This document shows positions 55,624 through 64,000 of a stretch of DNA of 64,000 nt, piece after piece; the first letter of the stretch is position 1, and each line of letters begins with the position of its first letter. The stretch is from Klebsiella spallanzanii (GTDB lineage Bacteria; Pseudomonadota; Gammaproteobacteria; Enterobacterales; Enterobacteriaceae): contig NZ_CABGGS010000005.1 in the NCBI RefSeq assembly GCF_902158555.1, positions 146,165 to 210,164 on the forward strand, read 5' to 3'. The notes under the pieces are model-generated. The model made no database searches and was not told the DNA's origin. It saw only the letters and a list, made by a program, of their open reading frames with translations. A program made the position numbers and the translations under genes.

Positions 55624-57021
55624 TTAATTGCCGTCGCCTTCATGCACCTTCACGCAGTTGCGTCCATCGCGCTTGGCGACGTACAGCGCGCTATCGGCAT
55701 CGCGCAGCAGCAGATTGTAATCCGGATGACCGGTATGAACAGCGTAACCGATACTGGCGGTGATCGAAATTTCGGTTTCGGCGCCAACGCTAAACGCCAG
55801 CTGGCTGATTTTTTTACGCAGCCGCTCGAGGATAGTAAAGGCTTCCGCCGCTCCGGTTTCCACCAGCACCAGCAGAAACTCCTCGCCGCCGTAGCGGAAA
55901 ATGTAGTCACTGGAACGAATGTTATCGCTGAGCAGTTCGGCAACGTGCTTGATCGCCCGGTCACCGACCATATGTCCCCAGCTGTCGTTAATTTCTTTAA
56001 AGTGGTCAATATCAATAATCGCCACCGTCATCGGCAGCTCATACTCCATCGCCAACGTCACTTCATGCTTAAGGACCACCGGCAGATAGCGACGGTTCAG
56101 CAGGCTGGTCAGCGTATCTTTGCCGCTTTGCATCTGCGACAGGCTGCTAAACAGAACCCCAAGTTGGCTACCAATCTGCTGACAATGGATATGGATCCCC
56201 TGCAGCAGGCTTTGCGTATTTTTATACTCTGAATCGTCTGCTGAAGACTTCCAGGCGGATAACAGGGTATCCACCTTGCTAATTAAGTCGGCGATTTCCT
56301 GCATTTGCGGATTTTTGTTAAAATAACGCACGCATTTATGGCGGAACCACAGGCCAAACTCCGAATCAGATAATAACGCCCCGTTAATATCCGTCTTATT
56401 ATCGCTGACAATATTAAAAATAGCGGTATTTTCCCATCCTGAGAGCGAAGCCTGCTGTTTGCCATATTCCAGAGGCACGTTATCCATCAGGCTATACAGG
56501 CGGTACGCCTCTTCATTTTTCGTCGCCCGATAGTGCGACAAGGTGTAGGCGTGGCACATCATTTCGACTGCCATATTAATAGCCATGATGGCGTAGTAGA
56601 TGGCGGCGACGCTGGTCTCACGATCAATCTCGCTGTCGCGGATATTTTCAATCAGCCCGGCCTTGAGCTGACGAGCGCCCCGCAGAACGGCCTCAGCCGG
56701 AATACCAATGCGCGAATGGATGCTGCCGATCAGGTACTGTCGCTCCGCCAGCGCCTGCAGATTTTCCTTCTCGCTCATCAGGATATCTCTCACCCACCCA
56801 GCGAGCGAGCTACTTAGCCGCTCCTGGACTAAATCATAGGTGAGATGCCTGGCGATATCCGGGTCCTGGAAAATAAAGTCATAAAAACGGGTCGCTAACG
56901 CCTCCGCCTGCTGCTCAGCAATATTTTTAAGCACCGATTTCACCTCTGGCGTCAGGCTGTCGTACAGCGGCAACCATTCCTTAAAAATAATGGAGATATA
57001 TTTTTGGCTTTCATCTTTCAT
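55624..57021 (-). CDS. dosC: Globin-coupled diguanylate cyclase DosC
   Basis: A 465-residue oxygen sensor. Residues 1-155 are a sensor globin (LYDSLTPEVKSVLKNIAEQQ, YLIGSIHSRIGIPAEAVLRG, whose His would be the haem ligand), the middle is a linker domain, and the C-terminus is a GGDEF domain with the active site FRYGGEEFLLVLVE. GGEEF is an active form of the signature. It makes cyclic-di-GMP depending on O2 binding. In E. coli dosC is paired with the phosphodiesterase dosP; no such gene follows here. Confidence 0.93.
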   Translation of the reverse strand: MKDESQKYISIIFKEWLPLYDSLTPEVKSVLKNIAEQQAEALATRFYDFIFQDPDIARHLTYDLVQERLSSSLAGWVRDILMSEKENLQALAERQYLIGSIHSRIGIPAEAVLRGARQLKAGLIENIRDSEIDRETSVAAIYYAIMAINMAVEMMCHAYTLSHYRATKNEEAYRLYSLMDNVPLEYGKQQASLSGWENTAIFNIVSDNKTDINGALLSDSEFGLWFRHKCVRYFNKNPQMQEIADLISKVDTLLSAWKSSADDSEYKNTQSLLQGIHIHCQQIGSQLGVLFSSLSQMQSGKDTLTSLLNRRYLPVVLKHEVTLAMEYELPMTVAIIDIDHFKEINDSWGHMVGDRAIKHVAELLSDNIRSSDYIFRYGGEEFLLVLVETGAAEAFTILERLRKKISQLAFSVGAETEISITASIGYAVHTGHPDYNLLLRDADSALYVAKRDGRNCVKVHEGDGN

Positions 57022-57554
57022 TGAATAAAGCGCTCGCCTGGCGTTAGTCTATTTTCAGGGCCGAAGATCATACAACAGTTCTTCTGCAGCAACCAGATTA
57101 AAAATGCGCCAGCTACCCGCCAATAATACCCTCTGGTTATTAGCGTTAAGGAATGGCTTATAAGTATGATGATTTAATGAAAAACGATGAAGATTGTATG
57201 AGCAAGGCCCGGAGCATTAAACCCAATAAGCATCATGGGTAATATTGCCTCACCGCGCCTCAGCGGTTTTTTTATGTTAACTCTACGACAAGTCCATGCT
57301 TTGTATATGGACATATTTATTGCGGGTGTTAGTATTGCATTGACGGTAGCAATAAATATGCGTGTTTCATTTAAGGCGAGGATTGCTGATGATGACCACA
57401 TTAATCGCACCTCTTTCTGACCAGTTAGCAGCGCTGAAGGCGTCATGCGCCGGTTGGCCTTATCCCCCATACCTTCCTTTCCTGGAGAGACGATACTTCG
57501 CTATGCGGAGGAGAAACGCGCACCACTCAGCAAATGGAACAAAGCGAGTCGCGT
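57022..57554. other. Intergenic region between dosC and yhiI
   Basis: This gap between divergent genes has no recognised gene. Two small frames can be read on the plus strand: 57177-57242 (21 codons, MKNDEDCMSKARSIKPNKHHG), which ends 10 bases before a terminator, and 57274-57420 (48 codons, starting MLTLRQVHALYMDIF), with one hydrophobic stretch. Neither has a good ribosome site. Promoters of dosC and yhiI must lie here. Confidence 0.4.
57252..57273 (+). terminator. Intrinsic terminator in the dosC-yhiI gap
   Basis: ACCGC and GCGGT pair with a six-base loop, followed by seven T. No gene on the plus strand lies upstream of it apart from the 21-codon frame, so it may end a small RNA or a short transcript started at about 57150. 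Confidence 0.6.
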
Positions 57555-58622
57555 ATGGACAAAATCAAACGTCGTTGGGCAGTCTACGTTATTGGTTTAC
57601 TGGTGGTGATTGCCGCCGCCGCATGGTGGATGCTGCGTCCACCGGGACTCCCGGCAGGCTTTGCCAGCAGCAACGGTAGAATTGAAGCCACAGAGGTCGA
57701 TATCGCCACCAAAACCGCCGGACGTATCGATACGATTCTGGTCAAAGAAGGGCAGTTTGTCCGCCAGGGCGAAGTCTTAGCCCGCATGGATATCCGGGTG
57801 CTCAACGAACAACGGCTGGAAGCCGCAGCGCAAATTAAGGAAGCGGAAAGCGCGATTGCCGCCGCGAAAGCGCTGCTCGATCAGCGTCAAGGCGAAATGC
57901 GCGCTGCCGAGGCGGTCGTGAAGCAGCGGCAGGCTGAATTAAACTCCGCCGCCAAACGCCACGGCCGTTCCAGCACACTCTCACAGCGCGGCGCGGTCTC
58001 CGCTCAGCAGCTTGATGACGACCTGGCGGCGGCGGAAAGCGCCAGGGCTGCGCTGGAATCAGCAAAAGCCCAGGTCTCTGCCGCCAGAGCGGCTATTGAG
58101 GCGGCAAGAACCAGCATTATTCAGGCACAAACCCGCGTTGAAGCAGCTCAGGCCACGGAGCGTCGGATTGTCGCCGATATCGATGATAGCGAACTGAAAG
58201 CGCCGCGCGATGGTCGTATTCAGTATCGTGTTGCTGAACCGGGAGAGGTGCTGGCGGCGGGCGGACGGGTGCTGAATATGGTCGACTTGTCCGATGTCTA
58301 CATGACCTTCTTCCTGCCGACCGAACAGGCGGGCCTGCTGGCGCTGGGCAGCGAAGCGCGAATTATCCTTGATGCCGCGCCCAATCTGGTCATTCCTGCC
58401 AATATCAGTTTTGTCGCCAGCGTAGCGCAGTTTACTCCCAAAACGGTGGAAACCAGCGATGAACGGCTGAAGCTGATGTTCCGCGTCAAAGCCCGCATTC
58501 CGCCGGAGCTGCTGGAACAACATCTTGAATATGTGAAAACCGGCCTGCCGGGTATGGCCTGGGTGCGCATGGATAATCAGCAGGCATGGCCTGAAGCGCT
58601 GACGGTGAGGTTGCCACAATGA
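57555..58622 (+). CDS. yhiI: YhiI, HlyD-family adaptor of an ABC exporter
   Basis: A 355-residue membrane fusion protein with one N-terminal membrane anchor ([17 protein letters not shown]), lipoyl half ([19 protein letters not shown]), a long helical hairpin, the second lipoyl half ([22 protein letters not shown]) and a beta-barrel part. It has the same length as E. coli YhiI. The start at 57555 gives the E. coli-like MDKIKRR; an earlier ATG at 57534 is possible. The stop overlaps the rbbA start by four bases. It links the inner-membrane exporter to an outer-membrane channel. Confidence 0.92.
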   Translation: MDKIKRRWAVYVIGLLVVIAAAAWWMLRPPGLPAGFASSNGRIEATEVDIATKTAGRIDTILVKEGQFVRQGEVLARMDIRVLNEQRLEAAAQIKEAESAIAAAKALLDQRQGEMRAAEAVVKQRQAELNSAAKRHGRSSTLSQRGAVSAQQLDDDLAAAESARAALESAKAQVSAARAAIEAARTSIIQAQTRVEAAQATERRIVADIDDSELKAPRDGRIQYRVAEPGEVLAAGGRVLNMVDLSDVYMTFFLPTEQAGLLALGSEARIILDAAPNLVIPANISFVASVAQFTPKTVETSDERLKLMFRVKARIPPELLEQHLEYVKTGLPGMAWVRMDNQQAWPEALTVRLPQ

Positions 58623-61348
58623 ACACGGTCGCCCGCCTGGAGAACGTCAGTCAGCACTTTGGCGCAACCACTGCGCTAAAAGACATTACGCTGAGCATTC
58701 CCGCCCGCTGTATGGTGGGCCTGATCGGGCCAGACGGCGTCGGCAAGTCCAGCCTGCTGTCATTAATTTCCGGCGCACGGGTCATTGAGCACGGCAATGT
58801 GGTCGTACTCGGCGGCGACATGAGCGATGTTCGCCACCGCCAGGACGTGTGCCCGAAAATTGCCTGGATGCCTCAGGGGCTAGGGAAGAACCTCTACCAT
58901 ACCCTGTCGGTCTATGAAAACGTCGACTTCTTTGCCCGCCTGTTCGGCCATGATAAGGCCGAACGTGAGAGCAGAATCAATGAGCTGCTCCAGAGCACCG
59001 GACTCGCGCCGTTTCGCGACCGTCCGGCGGGGAAACTTTCCGGCGGGATGAAGCAAAAGCTCGGCCTGTGCTGCGCGCTCATTCACGATCCGCAACTGTT
59101 AATCCTTGATGAACCAACCACCGGCGTCGATCCCCTCTCCCGCGCGCAGTTTTGGGATCTGATCGATAGCATTCGCCAGCGCCAGCCGGAGATGAGCGTG
59201 CTGGTCGCCACCGCCTATATGGAAGAGGCGGAACGTTTTGACTGGCTGGTCGCCATGAATGCGGGGGAAGTTCTGGCGACCGGCAGCGCAGACGAACTCA
59301 GGGCGCAAACGAAGAGCCAGACGCTGGAACAGGCGTTTATTGCCCTGCTTCCGGAAGCTCAACGCCTGGCACATAAAGAGGTGGTTATCCCGCCGCGCAA
59401 CACAAAGGAGAGCGAAATCGCGATTGAAGCGCGTGGGCTGACGATGCGCTTCGGCAATTTTGTCGCCGTTGATCACGTGAACTTTCGTATCGCCCGAGGC
59501 GAAATATTCGGTTTCCTCGGTTCCAACGGCTGCGGTAAATCAACAACCATGAAAATGCTGACCGGACTGCTACCGGCTAGTGAAGGCGAGGCGTGGTTAT
59601 TTGGCCAGCCGGTCGACCCCAGGGATATCGAGACCCGCCGCCGCGTTGGCTATATGTCGCAGGCCTTTTCTCTCTATAGCGAACTGACCGTGCGGCAAAA
59701 CCTCGAGCTACATGCTCGTCTGTTTCACATTCCAGATGCGGAGATCCCCGCTCGGGTCGCTGAGATGAGTCAGCGCTTTATGCTGGAAGAGGTTGAAGAC
59801 ACCCTGCCAGCCTCGCTGCCGTTAGGTATTCGGCAACGGCTATCGCTGGCGGTCGCGGTGATTCACCGTCCGGAAATGTTAATTCTTGATGAACCCACCT
59901 CCGGTGTCGATCCGGTGGCCAGAGATATGTTCTGGCAACTGATGGTCGATCTTGCCCGCCAGGATCGGGTGACGATTTTTATCTCCACTCACTTTATGAA
60001 TGAAGCAGAGCGCTGCGATCGCATTTCGTTGATGCATGCTGGCAAGGTGCTGGCCAGCGATACGCCGCAGGCGCTGGTCGAACAACGCGGTTCGGCCAGC
60101 CTCGAAGAGGCATTTATCGCCTGGCTACAGGAGGCAGCAGATGCCACACAGCCGCCTGCTGCTGAGGCTGCGCCGGTTCCCGTGATTGAACACAAAACCG
60201 AAACCATTGCTCCGCGTCAGGCGTTTAGCTTGCGCCGCCTGTTTAGCTACAGCCGTCGCGAAGCGCTGGAGCTACGTCGCGATCCGGTAAGATCGACCCT
60301 GGCATTGCTGGGTACGGTGATCCTGATGTTTATTATGGGATATGGGATCAGTATGGACGTCGAGGATCTGCGATTTGCGGTACTCGACCGCGATCAAACC
60401 GTCAGCAGCCAGGGCTGGTCGCAGAATATTGCCGGTTCACGCTATTTTATCGAACAGCCGCCGCTGCAAAGCTACAGTGAACTGGACAGAAGAATGCGCG
60501 ACGGCGAACTGGCTGTGGCAATCGAGATTCCGCCCAATTTTGGCCGCGATATTGCCCGGGGGACACCGGTGCAAATCGGCGTATGGGTAGACGGCGCGAT
60601 GCCAAACCGCGCGGAGACAGTGCGCGGCTACGTGCAGGCAATGCATCTGGCCTGGCTACAGGAAATGGCCGGTCGTCAGGCTAGCCCTAATCGCGATACT
60701 TCACTGATTTCAATAGAAACCCGCTATCGCTATAACCCGGACGTGAAGAGTTTGCCGGCGATTGTTCCAGCGGTTATTCCGCTACTGTTGATGATGATCC
60801 CGGCGATGCTCAGCGCGCTCAGCGTGGTACGTGAGAAAGAGCTTGGCTCAATTATCAATTTGTACGTGACGCCAACCACCCGCAGCGAATTTCTGCTGGG
60901 CAAACAGGTGCCGTATATCGTGCTGGGGATGTTCAACTTCTTCCTGCTCTGCGCGCTGTCGGTATTTGTCTTTGGCGTGCCGCATAAAGGAAGTTTTCTG
61001 ACGCTAACGCTGGCCGCGCTGCTCTATGTCACGATCGCCACCGGGCTTGGCCTGCTGATCTCAACGTTTATGAAAAGCCAGATTGCGGCGATTTTCGGTA
61101 CCGCAATTATTACGCTTATCCCGGCGACGCAGTTCTCCGGGATGATCGACCCCGTCGCCTCGCTGGAAGGGCCTGGCCGCTGGATTGGCCAGATTTATCC
61201 AACCAGCCACTTTCTGACGATTGCGCGAGGAACGTTTTCCAAGGCGCTGAATCTGACGGACCTGTGGGGTTCCTTTATACCACTGCTGATTGCGGTTCCG
61301 CTGGTGCTGGGCCTGAGCGTGTGGCTGCTGAAAAAACAGGAGGGATAA
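58619..61348 (+). CDS. rbbA: RbbA-like double ABC ATPase fused to a permease
   Basis: A 909-residue protein: two ABC ATPase domains (Walker [20 protein letters not shown] and [19 protein letters not shown]; signatures [16 protein letters not shown] and [16 protein letters not shown], the second atypical; Walker [16 protein letters not shown] and [15 protein letters not shown]) and a C-terminal ABC-2 permease with six membrane segments from about residue 560. It matches E. coli RbbA (YhiH), reported as a ribosome-bound ATPase, although the operon with an HlyD adaptor and a second permease suggests export. It overlaps both neighbours. Confidence 0.93.
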   Translation: MNTVARLENVSQHFGATTALKDITLSIPARCMVGLIGPDGVGKSSLLSLISGARVIEHGNVVVLGGDMSDVRHRQDVCPKIAWMPQGLGKNLYHTLSVYENVDFFARLFGHDKAERESRINELLQSTGLAPFRDRPAGKLSGGMKQKLGLCCALIHDPQLLILDEPTTGVDPLSRAQFWDLIDSIRQRQPEMSVLVATAYMEEAERFDWLVAMNAGEVLATGSADELRAQTKSQTLEQAFIALLPEAQRLAHKEVVIPPRNTKESEIAIEARGLTMRFGNFVAVDHVNFRIARGEIFGFLGSNGCGKSTTMKMLTGLLPASEGEAWLFGQPVDPRDIETRRRVGYMSQAFSLYSELTVRQNLELHARLFHIPDAEIPARVAEMSQRFMLEEVEDTLPASLPLGIRQRLSLAVAVIHRPEMLILDEPTSGVDPVARDMFWQLMVDLARQDRVTIFISTHFMNEAERCDRISLMHAGKVLASDTPQALVEQRGSASLEEAFIAWLQEAADATQPPAAEAAPVPVIEHKTETIAPRQAFSLRRLFSYSRREALELRRDPVRSTLALLGTVILMFIMGYGISMDVEDLRFAVLDRDQTVSSQGWSQNIAGSRYFIEQPPLQSYSELDRRMRDGELAVAIEIPPNFGRDIARGTPVQIGVWVDGAMPNRAETVRGYVQAMHLAWLQEMAGRQASPNRDTSLISIETRYRYNPDVKSLPAIVPAVIPLLLMMIPAMLSALSVVREKELGSIINLYVTPTTRSEFLLGKQVPYIVLGMFNFFLLCALSVFVFGVPHKGSFLTLTLAALLYVTIATGLGLLISTFMKSQIAAIFGTAIITLIPATQFSGMIDPVASLEGPGRWIGQIYPTSHFLTIARGTFSKALNLTDLWGSFIPLLIAVPLVLGLSVWLLKKQEG

Positions 61349-62472
61349 TGCGCGGATTACGCAATATTTATAACCTGGGCGTGAAGGAATTACGCAGTCT
61401 GCTGGGCGATAAGGCGATGCTGACATTAATCATCTTTGCTTTTACCGTCTCGGTATACTCCTCCGCGACGGTGATGCCAGGATCGCTGCATCTGGCCCCT
61501 ATCGCCATCGCCGATATGGATAAATCTCAGCTCTCATCGCGTATTATCAACGGTTTTTATCGACCCTGGTTTTTACCGCCGGAGCTGATTACCGCAGATG
61601 AAATGGACGCCGGGCTGGATGCCGGACGTTACACTTTCGCGATCAATATTCCCCCCAATTTCCAGCGCGATGTATTAGCAGGACGTCAACCGGAGCTACA
61701 GGTTAACGTTGACGCGACGCGAATGAGCCAGGCGTTTACCGGCAATAGCTATATCCAGAATATTGTCACTGGTGAGGTAAACAGCTTTGTCGCCCGCTAC
61801 CGGGATAACAGTTCGCTACCGGTTGAGCTGGCCGTCAGGATGCGCTTTAACCCGAACCTGGAGCAGGAACGTTTCGGGGCCGTCATGGCGATTATCAACA
61901 ATATTACTATGCTGGCGATTGTGCTTACCGGCTCGGCGCTGATACGTGAGCGGGAACATGGCACCGTGGAGCATCTGCTGGTGATGCCGGTGACGCCGTT
62001 TGAAATCATGATGGCAAAGATATGGTCAATGGGGTTAGTGGTACTGGTTGTTTCCGGATTGTCCCTCATGTTGATGGTTCAGGGAGTTCTGCAGGTACCG
62101 ATTGAAGGCTCTATTCCGCTGTTTATGCTGGGAGTGGCCCTGAGCCTGTTTGCCACCACCTCAATTGGTATTTTTATGGGAACAGTAGCCCGTTCGATGC
62201 CGCAGCTGGGGTTGTTGATGATTCTGGTGCTTTTGCCGCTGCAGATGTTATCCGGTGGATCAACGCCGCGAGAAAGTATGCCGCAGGCGGTGCAGGATAT
62301 CATGCTCACCATGCCGACAACTCATTTCGTCAGCCTGGCGCAGGCAATTCTGTATCGAGGCGCAGATTTTGCGATTGTCTGGCCGCAGTTTCTGACGCTG
62401 CTGGCTATCGGTGGCGTATTTTTTACGATTGCACTGCTGCGTTTTCGTAAGACGATTGGAGAGATGGCTTGA
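61348..62472 (+). CDS. yhhJ: YhhJ, ABC-2 type permease
   Basis: A 374-residue inner-membrane permease of the ABC-2 family with one N-terminal and five C-terminal membrane segments and a large periplasmic loop (about residues 50-170). GTVEHLLVMPVTPFEIMMAK is the typical coupling region before the second segment. Its ATG shares a base with the rbbA stop (TAATG). It completes the yhiI-rbbA-yhhJ export operon. Confidence 0.92.
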   Translation: MRGLRNIYNLGVKELRSLLGDKAMLTLIIFAFTVSVYSSATVMPGSLHLAPIAIADMDKSQLSSRIINGFYRPWFLPPELITADEMDAGLDAGRYTFAINIPPNFQRDVLAGRQPELQVNVDATRMSQAFTGNSYIQNIVTGEVNSFVARYRDNSSLPVELAVRMRFNPNLEQERFGAVMAIINNITMLAIVLTGSALIREREHGTVEHLLVMPVTPFEIMMAKIWSMGLVVLVVSGLSLMLMVQGVLQVPIEGSIPLFMLGVALSLFATTSIGIFMGTVARSMPQLGLLMILVLLPLQMLSGGSTPRESMPQAVQDIMLTMPTTHFVSLAQAILYRGADFAIVWPQFLTLLAIGGVFFTIALLRFRKTIGEMA

Positions 62473-62477
62473 ACGAT

Positions 62478-62516
62478 GCCGATGTCGCGACTCCAGCGGC
62501 ATCGGCTTTATTTATT
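62478..62516 (+). terminator. Terminator after yhhJ
   Basis: GCCGATGTCG and CGGCATCGGC pair over ten bases (one G-U) with a nine-base loop, followed by TTTATTTATT. The T-rich run overlaps the end of the convergent gene at 62508, so it may serve both directions. Confidence 0.85.
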
Positions 62517-62825
62517 ACGGTTCATAAAACGCCGCAGCAGCCAGGTAAACCCCATTGCCATGCTGAACAGAATAAACAGCAGCAGCACCCAACTGACCGA
62601 GATTCGCAGCAAGGTACTTAGCGTCATAAAGGGCTGAAGATACACGGTAAATGAGTGCTCTAACGGCTTCCCCAGCAGCGTCATTACGCCATCCGTCAGC
62701 CATACAATCACCCGACAGACCAACCAGATAATCGCTGGCCAACAGAGCAATACCAAAAAGGTGAAACGCTCTTGTATGTAATTTATCAGTTGGCGCAAAG
62801 GAGGCCAGTTAATCAGAATTTTCAT
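62508..62825 (-). CDS. Small inner-membrane protein of unknown function
   Basis: I do not recognise this 105-residue protein. It has two or three hydrophobic segments (FTFLVLLCWPAIIWLVCRVIV, LRISVSWVLLLFILFSMAMG) and basic ends (LLRRFMNRNK), which suggests an inner-membrane protein with the C-terminus inside the cell. It is a single gene, convergent with yhhJ. The codons look native. Confidence 0.65.
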   Translation of the reverse strand: MKILINWPPLRQLINYIQERFTFLVLLCWPAIIWLVCRVIVWLTDGVMTLLGKPLEHSFTVYLQPFMTLSTLLRISVSWVLLLFILFSMAMGFTWLLRRFMNRNK

Positions 62826-63263
62826 TTATATTCTCATATTGCCAGCCGGTAACATGCATTATTCGTCAAAAGACGTTACCGGGTTAGCGTCCATACAGGC
62901 AATGCACCCTTATGTTTTTATCAAATTTGAATTAACTTAAACCAGATCGAGTTAACAAAGTGTTAAGGACACTAAGGCATTTCCTTGAAAAAGTCCAGTA
63001 GTTATGCCTTTCTCCCGGCATAAGGCGATGTTTTCACATGCATTTGTTAATATAATTACATTAACGCAACTAGTAATTATAATAGAAATATTCTGAATTT
63101 AATTCATATTCAATATTGAGACAGGGGTTTATATATATTTTTATTTCGGTAACGGAATTAAATCAATAACAAAAAACTCTCTAATAAATTATTCTATTCA
63201 ACCGACAAATCCACGAATGATTATTTTCCGATAAATAATGATATTGGACGCAATGTACTTACA
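62826..63263. other. AT-rich intergenic region
   Basis: These 438 bases lie between two minus-strand genes. A short perfect hairpin TTATGCC/GGCATAA (63002-63023) is present without a T run. No gene is seen; it must hold the promoter of the small membrane protein gene. Confidence 0.45.
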
Positions 63264-63542
63264 CTAGTCGTAACTGCTAACAATAATTTTCCTGGTTGTA
63301 CCCTCTGCAACATTAATCATTTCGGTTATCACACCGGGGAAAACGTTATAAACTTTTTTGGTATCAATAACATAACTATGATCCCCGCATAACTGCTGAG
63401 GTTTCCCTGCCACAATACCGGTACTGCAGGTAAGTGAAGCTACTTGTCCGGTAACGGTTAGTGTTGCCATATCTGCAGCAAAAGCTGCTACATTCATTGC
63501 AAAAGCTAAAGTAAAAACCCCAGCCGATAGCACCATTTTCAT
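63264..63542 (-). CDS. yehE: YehE-like secreted protein (DUF2574)
   Basis: A 92-residue protein with a signal peptide (MKMVLSAGVFTLAFAMNVAAFA) and a short mature domain: ATLTVTGQVASLTCSTGIVAGKPQQLCGDHSYVIDTKKV, with two Cys that could form a disulfide. Length and pattern match E. coli YehE, whose function is unknown and which lies near fimbrial genes there. The start at 63542 is chosen because it places the signal peptide at the N-terminus. Confidence 0.8.
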   Translation of the reverse strand: MKMVLSAGVFTLAFAMNVAAFAADMATLTVTGQVASLTCSTGIVAGKPQQLCGDHSYVIDTKKVYNVFPGVITEMINVAEGTTRKIIVSSYD

Positions 63543-63680
63543 TGGTTTGTCACTCTTTAACAGGGACTGTAAAAGCAAGGATAGTCGTAATGTACCGATT
63601 GCGGTAGGAGTCATGTAGAAGGATATAAAGGTATGTGGAACGATAAGGATCGATGGTTGCTATTCAACTATATTATCGAC

Positions 63681-63714
63681 AAAAACGCAAAAAGCCCATC
63701 CGTCAGGATGGGCT
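63681..63714 (-). terminator. rRNA operon terminator
   Basis: On the minus strand AGCCCATCC-TGAC-GGATGGGCT is followed by TTTTTGCGTTTTT, an rrn T1-like terminator 14 bases after the 5S RNA. The nine-pair stem is perfect. Confidence 0.92.
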
Positions 63715-63727
63715 CTTCACTTGATTG

Positions 63728-63847
63728 ATGCCTGGCAGTTCCCTACTCTCACATGGGGAGACCCCACACTACCATCGGCGCTACGGCGTTTCACTTCTGA
63801 GTTCGGCATGGGGTCAGGTGGGACCACCGCGCTACAGCCGCCAGGCA
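63728..63847 (-). rRNA. rrf: 5S ribosomal RNA
   Basis: The minus strand begins TGCCTGGCGGCTGTAGCGCG and ends GGGAACTGCCAGGCAT, 120 bases, the enterobacterial 5S RNA with its closing stem. It lies between the 23S end and the terminator. No tRNA gene follows it. Confidence 0.97.
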
Positions 63848-63909
63848 AATTCTGTTTATCTGTATCAAGCTGAATTTCTCTCATTCCGCCAAAACATCTT
63901 CGGCGTTGT

Positions 63910-64000
63910 AAGGTTAAGCCTCACGGTTCATTAGTACCGGTTAGCTCAACGCATCGCTGCGCTTACACACCCGGCCTATCAACGTCGTCGTCTTCAACGT
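63910..64000 (-). rRNA. rrl: 23S ribosomal RNA, 3' end (partial)
   Basis: The last 91 bases of 23S RNA on the minus strand: GCCGGGTGTGTAAGCGCAGC, GCTAACCGGTACTAATGAAC and the end GAGGCTTAACCTT at 63910. The rest of the rRNA operon lies beyond the window. The 62-base spacer to 5S has the usual sequence with GCCGAAGATG. Confidence 0.97.

Noticed and set aside
63725..63934. A 69-codon open frame on the plus strand at the window end
   Set aside because: It is the antisense of the 5S RNA and the 23S-5S spacer, not a gene.

Overview
The window is chromosomal DNA of an enterobacterium of the Klebsiella/Raoultella kind. The reasons are a chromosomal fosA almost identical to the Klebsiella gene as I recall it, a choline-utilisation microcompartment of the Klebsiella (GRM2) type, many E. 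coli K-12-like genes (yjiN, mdtM, ybdMN, yjiML, yjiRS, symE, dosC, yhiI-rbbA-yhhJ, yehE), REP/BIME palindromes and an enterobacterial 5S/23S rRNA end. A complete tryptophanase operon points to an indole-positive member such as the K. oxytoca group or Raoultella; the species is my inference.

Layout. 1-8.3 kb: AraC tail, LysE exporter, yjiN, mdtM, the ybdN-ybdM pair, then a CRP-controlled group (DUF2164, yjiM, yjiL, DUF3343) that resembles a 2-hydroxyacyl-CoA dehydratase/double-cubane cluster protein with its activator. 8.3-14 kb: a four-gene chaperone-usher fimbrial operon with a small winged-helix regulator. 14.5-17.2 kb: a MarR/HlyD/FUSC efflux operon whose HlyD gene carries an in-frame amber codon. 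17.4-28.4 kb: yjiS/yjiR and a restriction island with an AT-rich membrane protein, a type I hsdRMS system, SymE with its antisense RNA SymR, and a DUF262/DUF1524 (GmrSD-like) enzyme. 28.5-31.5 kb: brnA with a decayed brnT between two BIMEs, fosA coupled to a LysR gene, and a flavodoxin-fold quinone reductase. 31.5-34.9 kb: a TerY/PP2C/kinase signalling triad. 35-37.2 kb: a TetR gene with a perfect operator and a ToxR-like regulator with a FidL-like partner.

37.6-51 kb holds the choline trimethylamine-lyase microcompartment: four BMC-H shell genes, a pentameric vertex protein, CoA-acylating aldehyde dehydrogenase, alcohol dehydrogenase, CutC with a duplicated N-terminal domain, its activase CutD, PduL-type phosphotransacylase, a protein of unknown function with an encapsulation-like N-terminus, two small multidrug resistance subunits, and a second, shorter CutC-like glycyl radical enzyme without its own activase.

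51.2-55.5 kb is the most striking part: tnaC leader peptide, tnaA, a Mtr-type tryptophan permease, then a second tryptophanyl-tRNA synthetase of the streptococcal type. Before this synthetase lies a complete trp-style attenuator: a 17-residue leader peptide with adjacent Trp codons, an anti-antiterminator stem, a perfect six-pair G/C antiterminator and an intrinsic terminator. The operon therefore seems to carry two opposite tryptophan sensors, TnaC stalling on free tryptophan and the new leader stalling on lack of charged tRNA-Trp.

55.6-64 kb: dosC (globin-coupled diguanylate cyclase), the yhiI-rbbA-yhhJ ABC exporter, a small membrane protein, yehE, and the 3' end of an rRNA operon (5S and partial 23S, minus strand).
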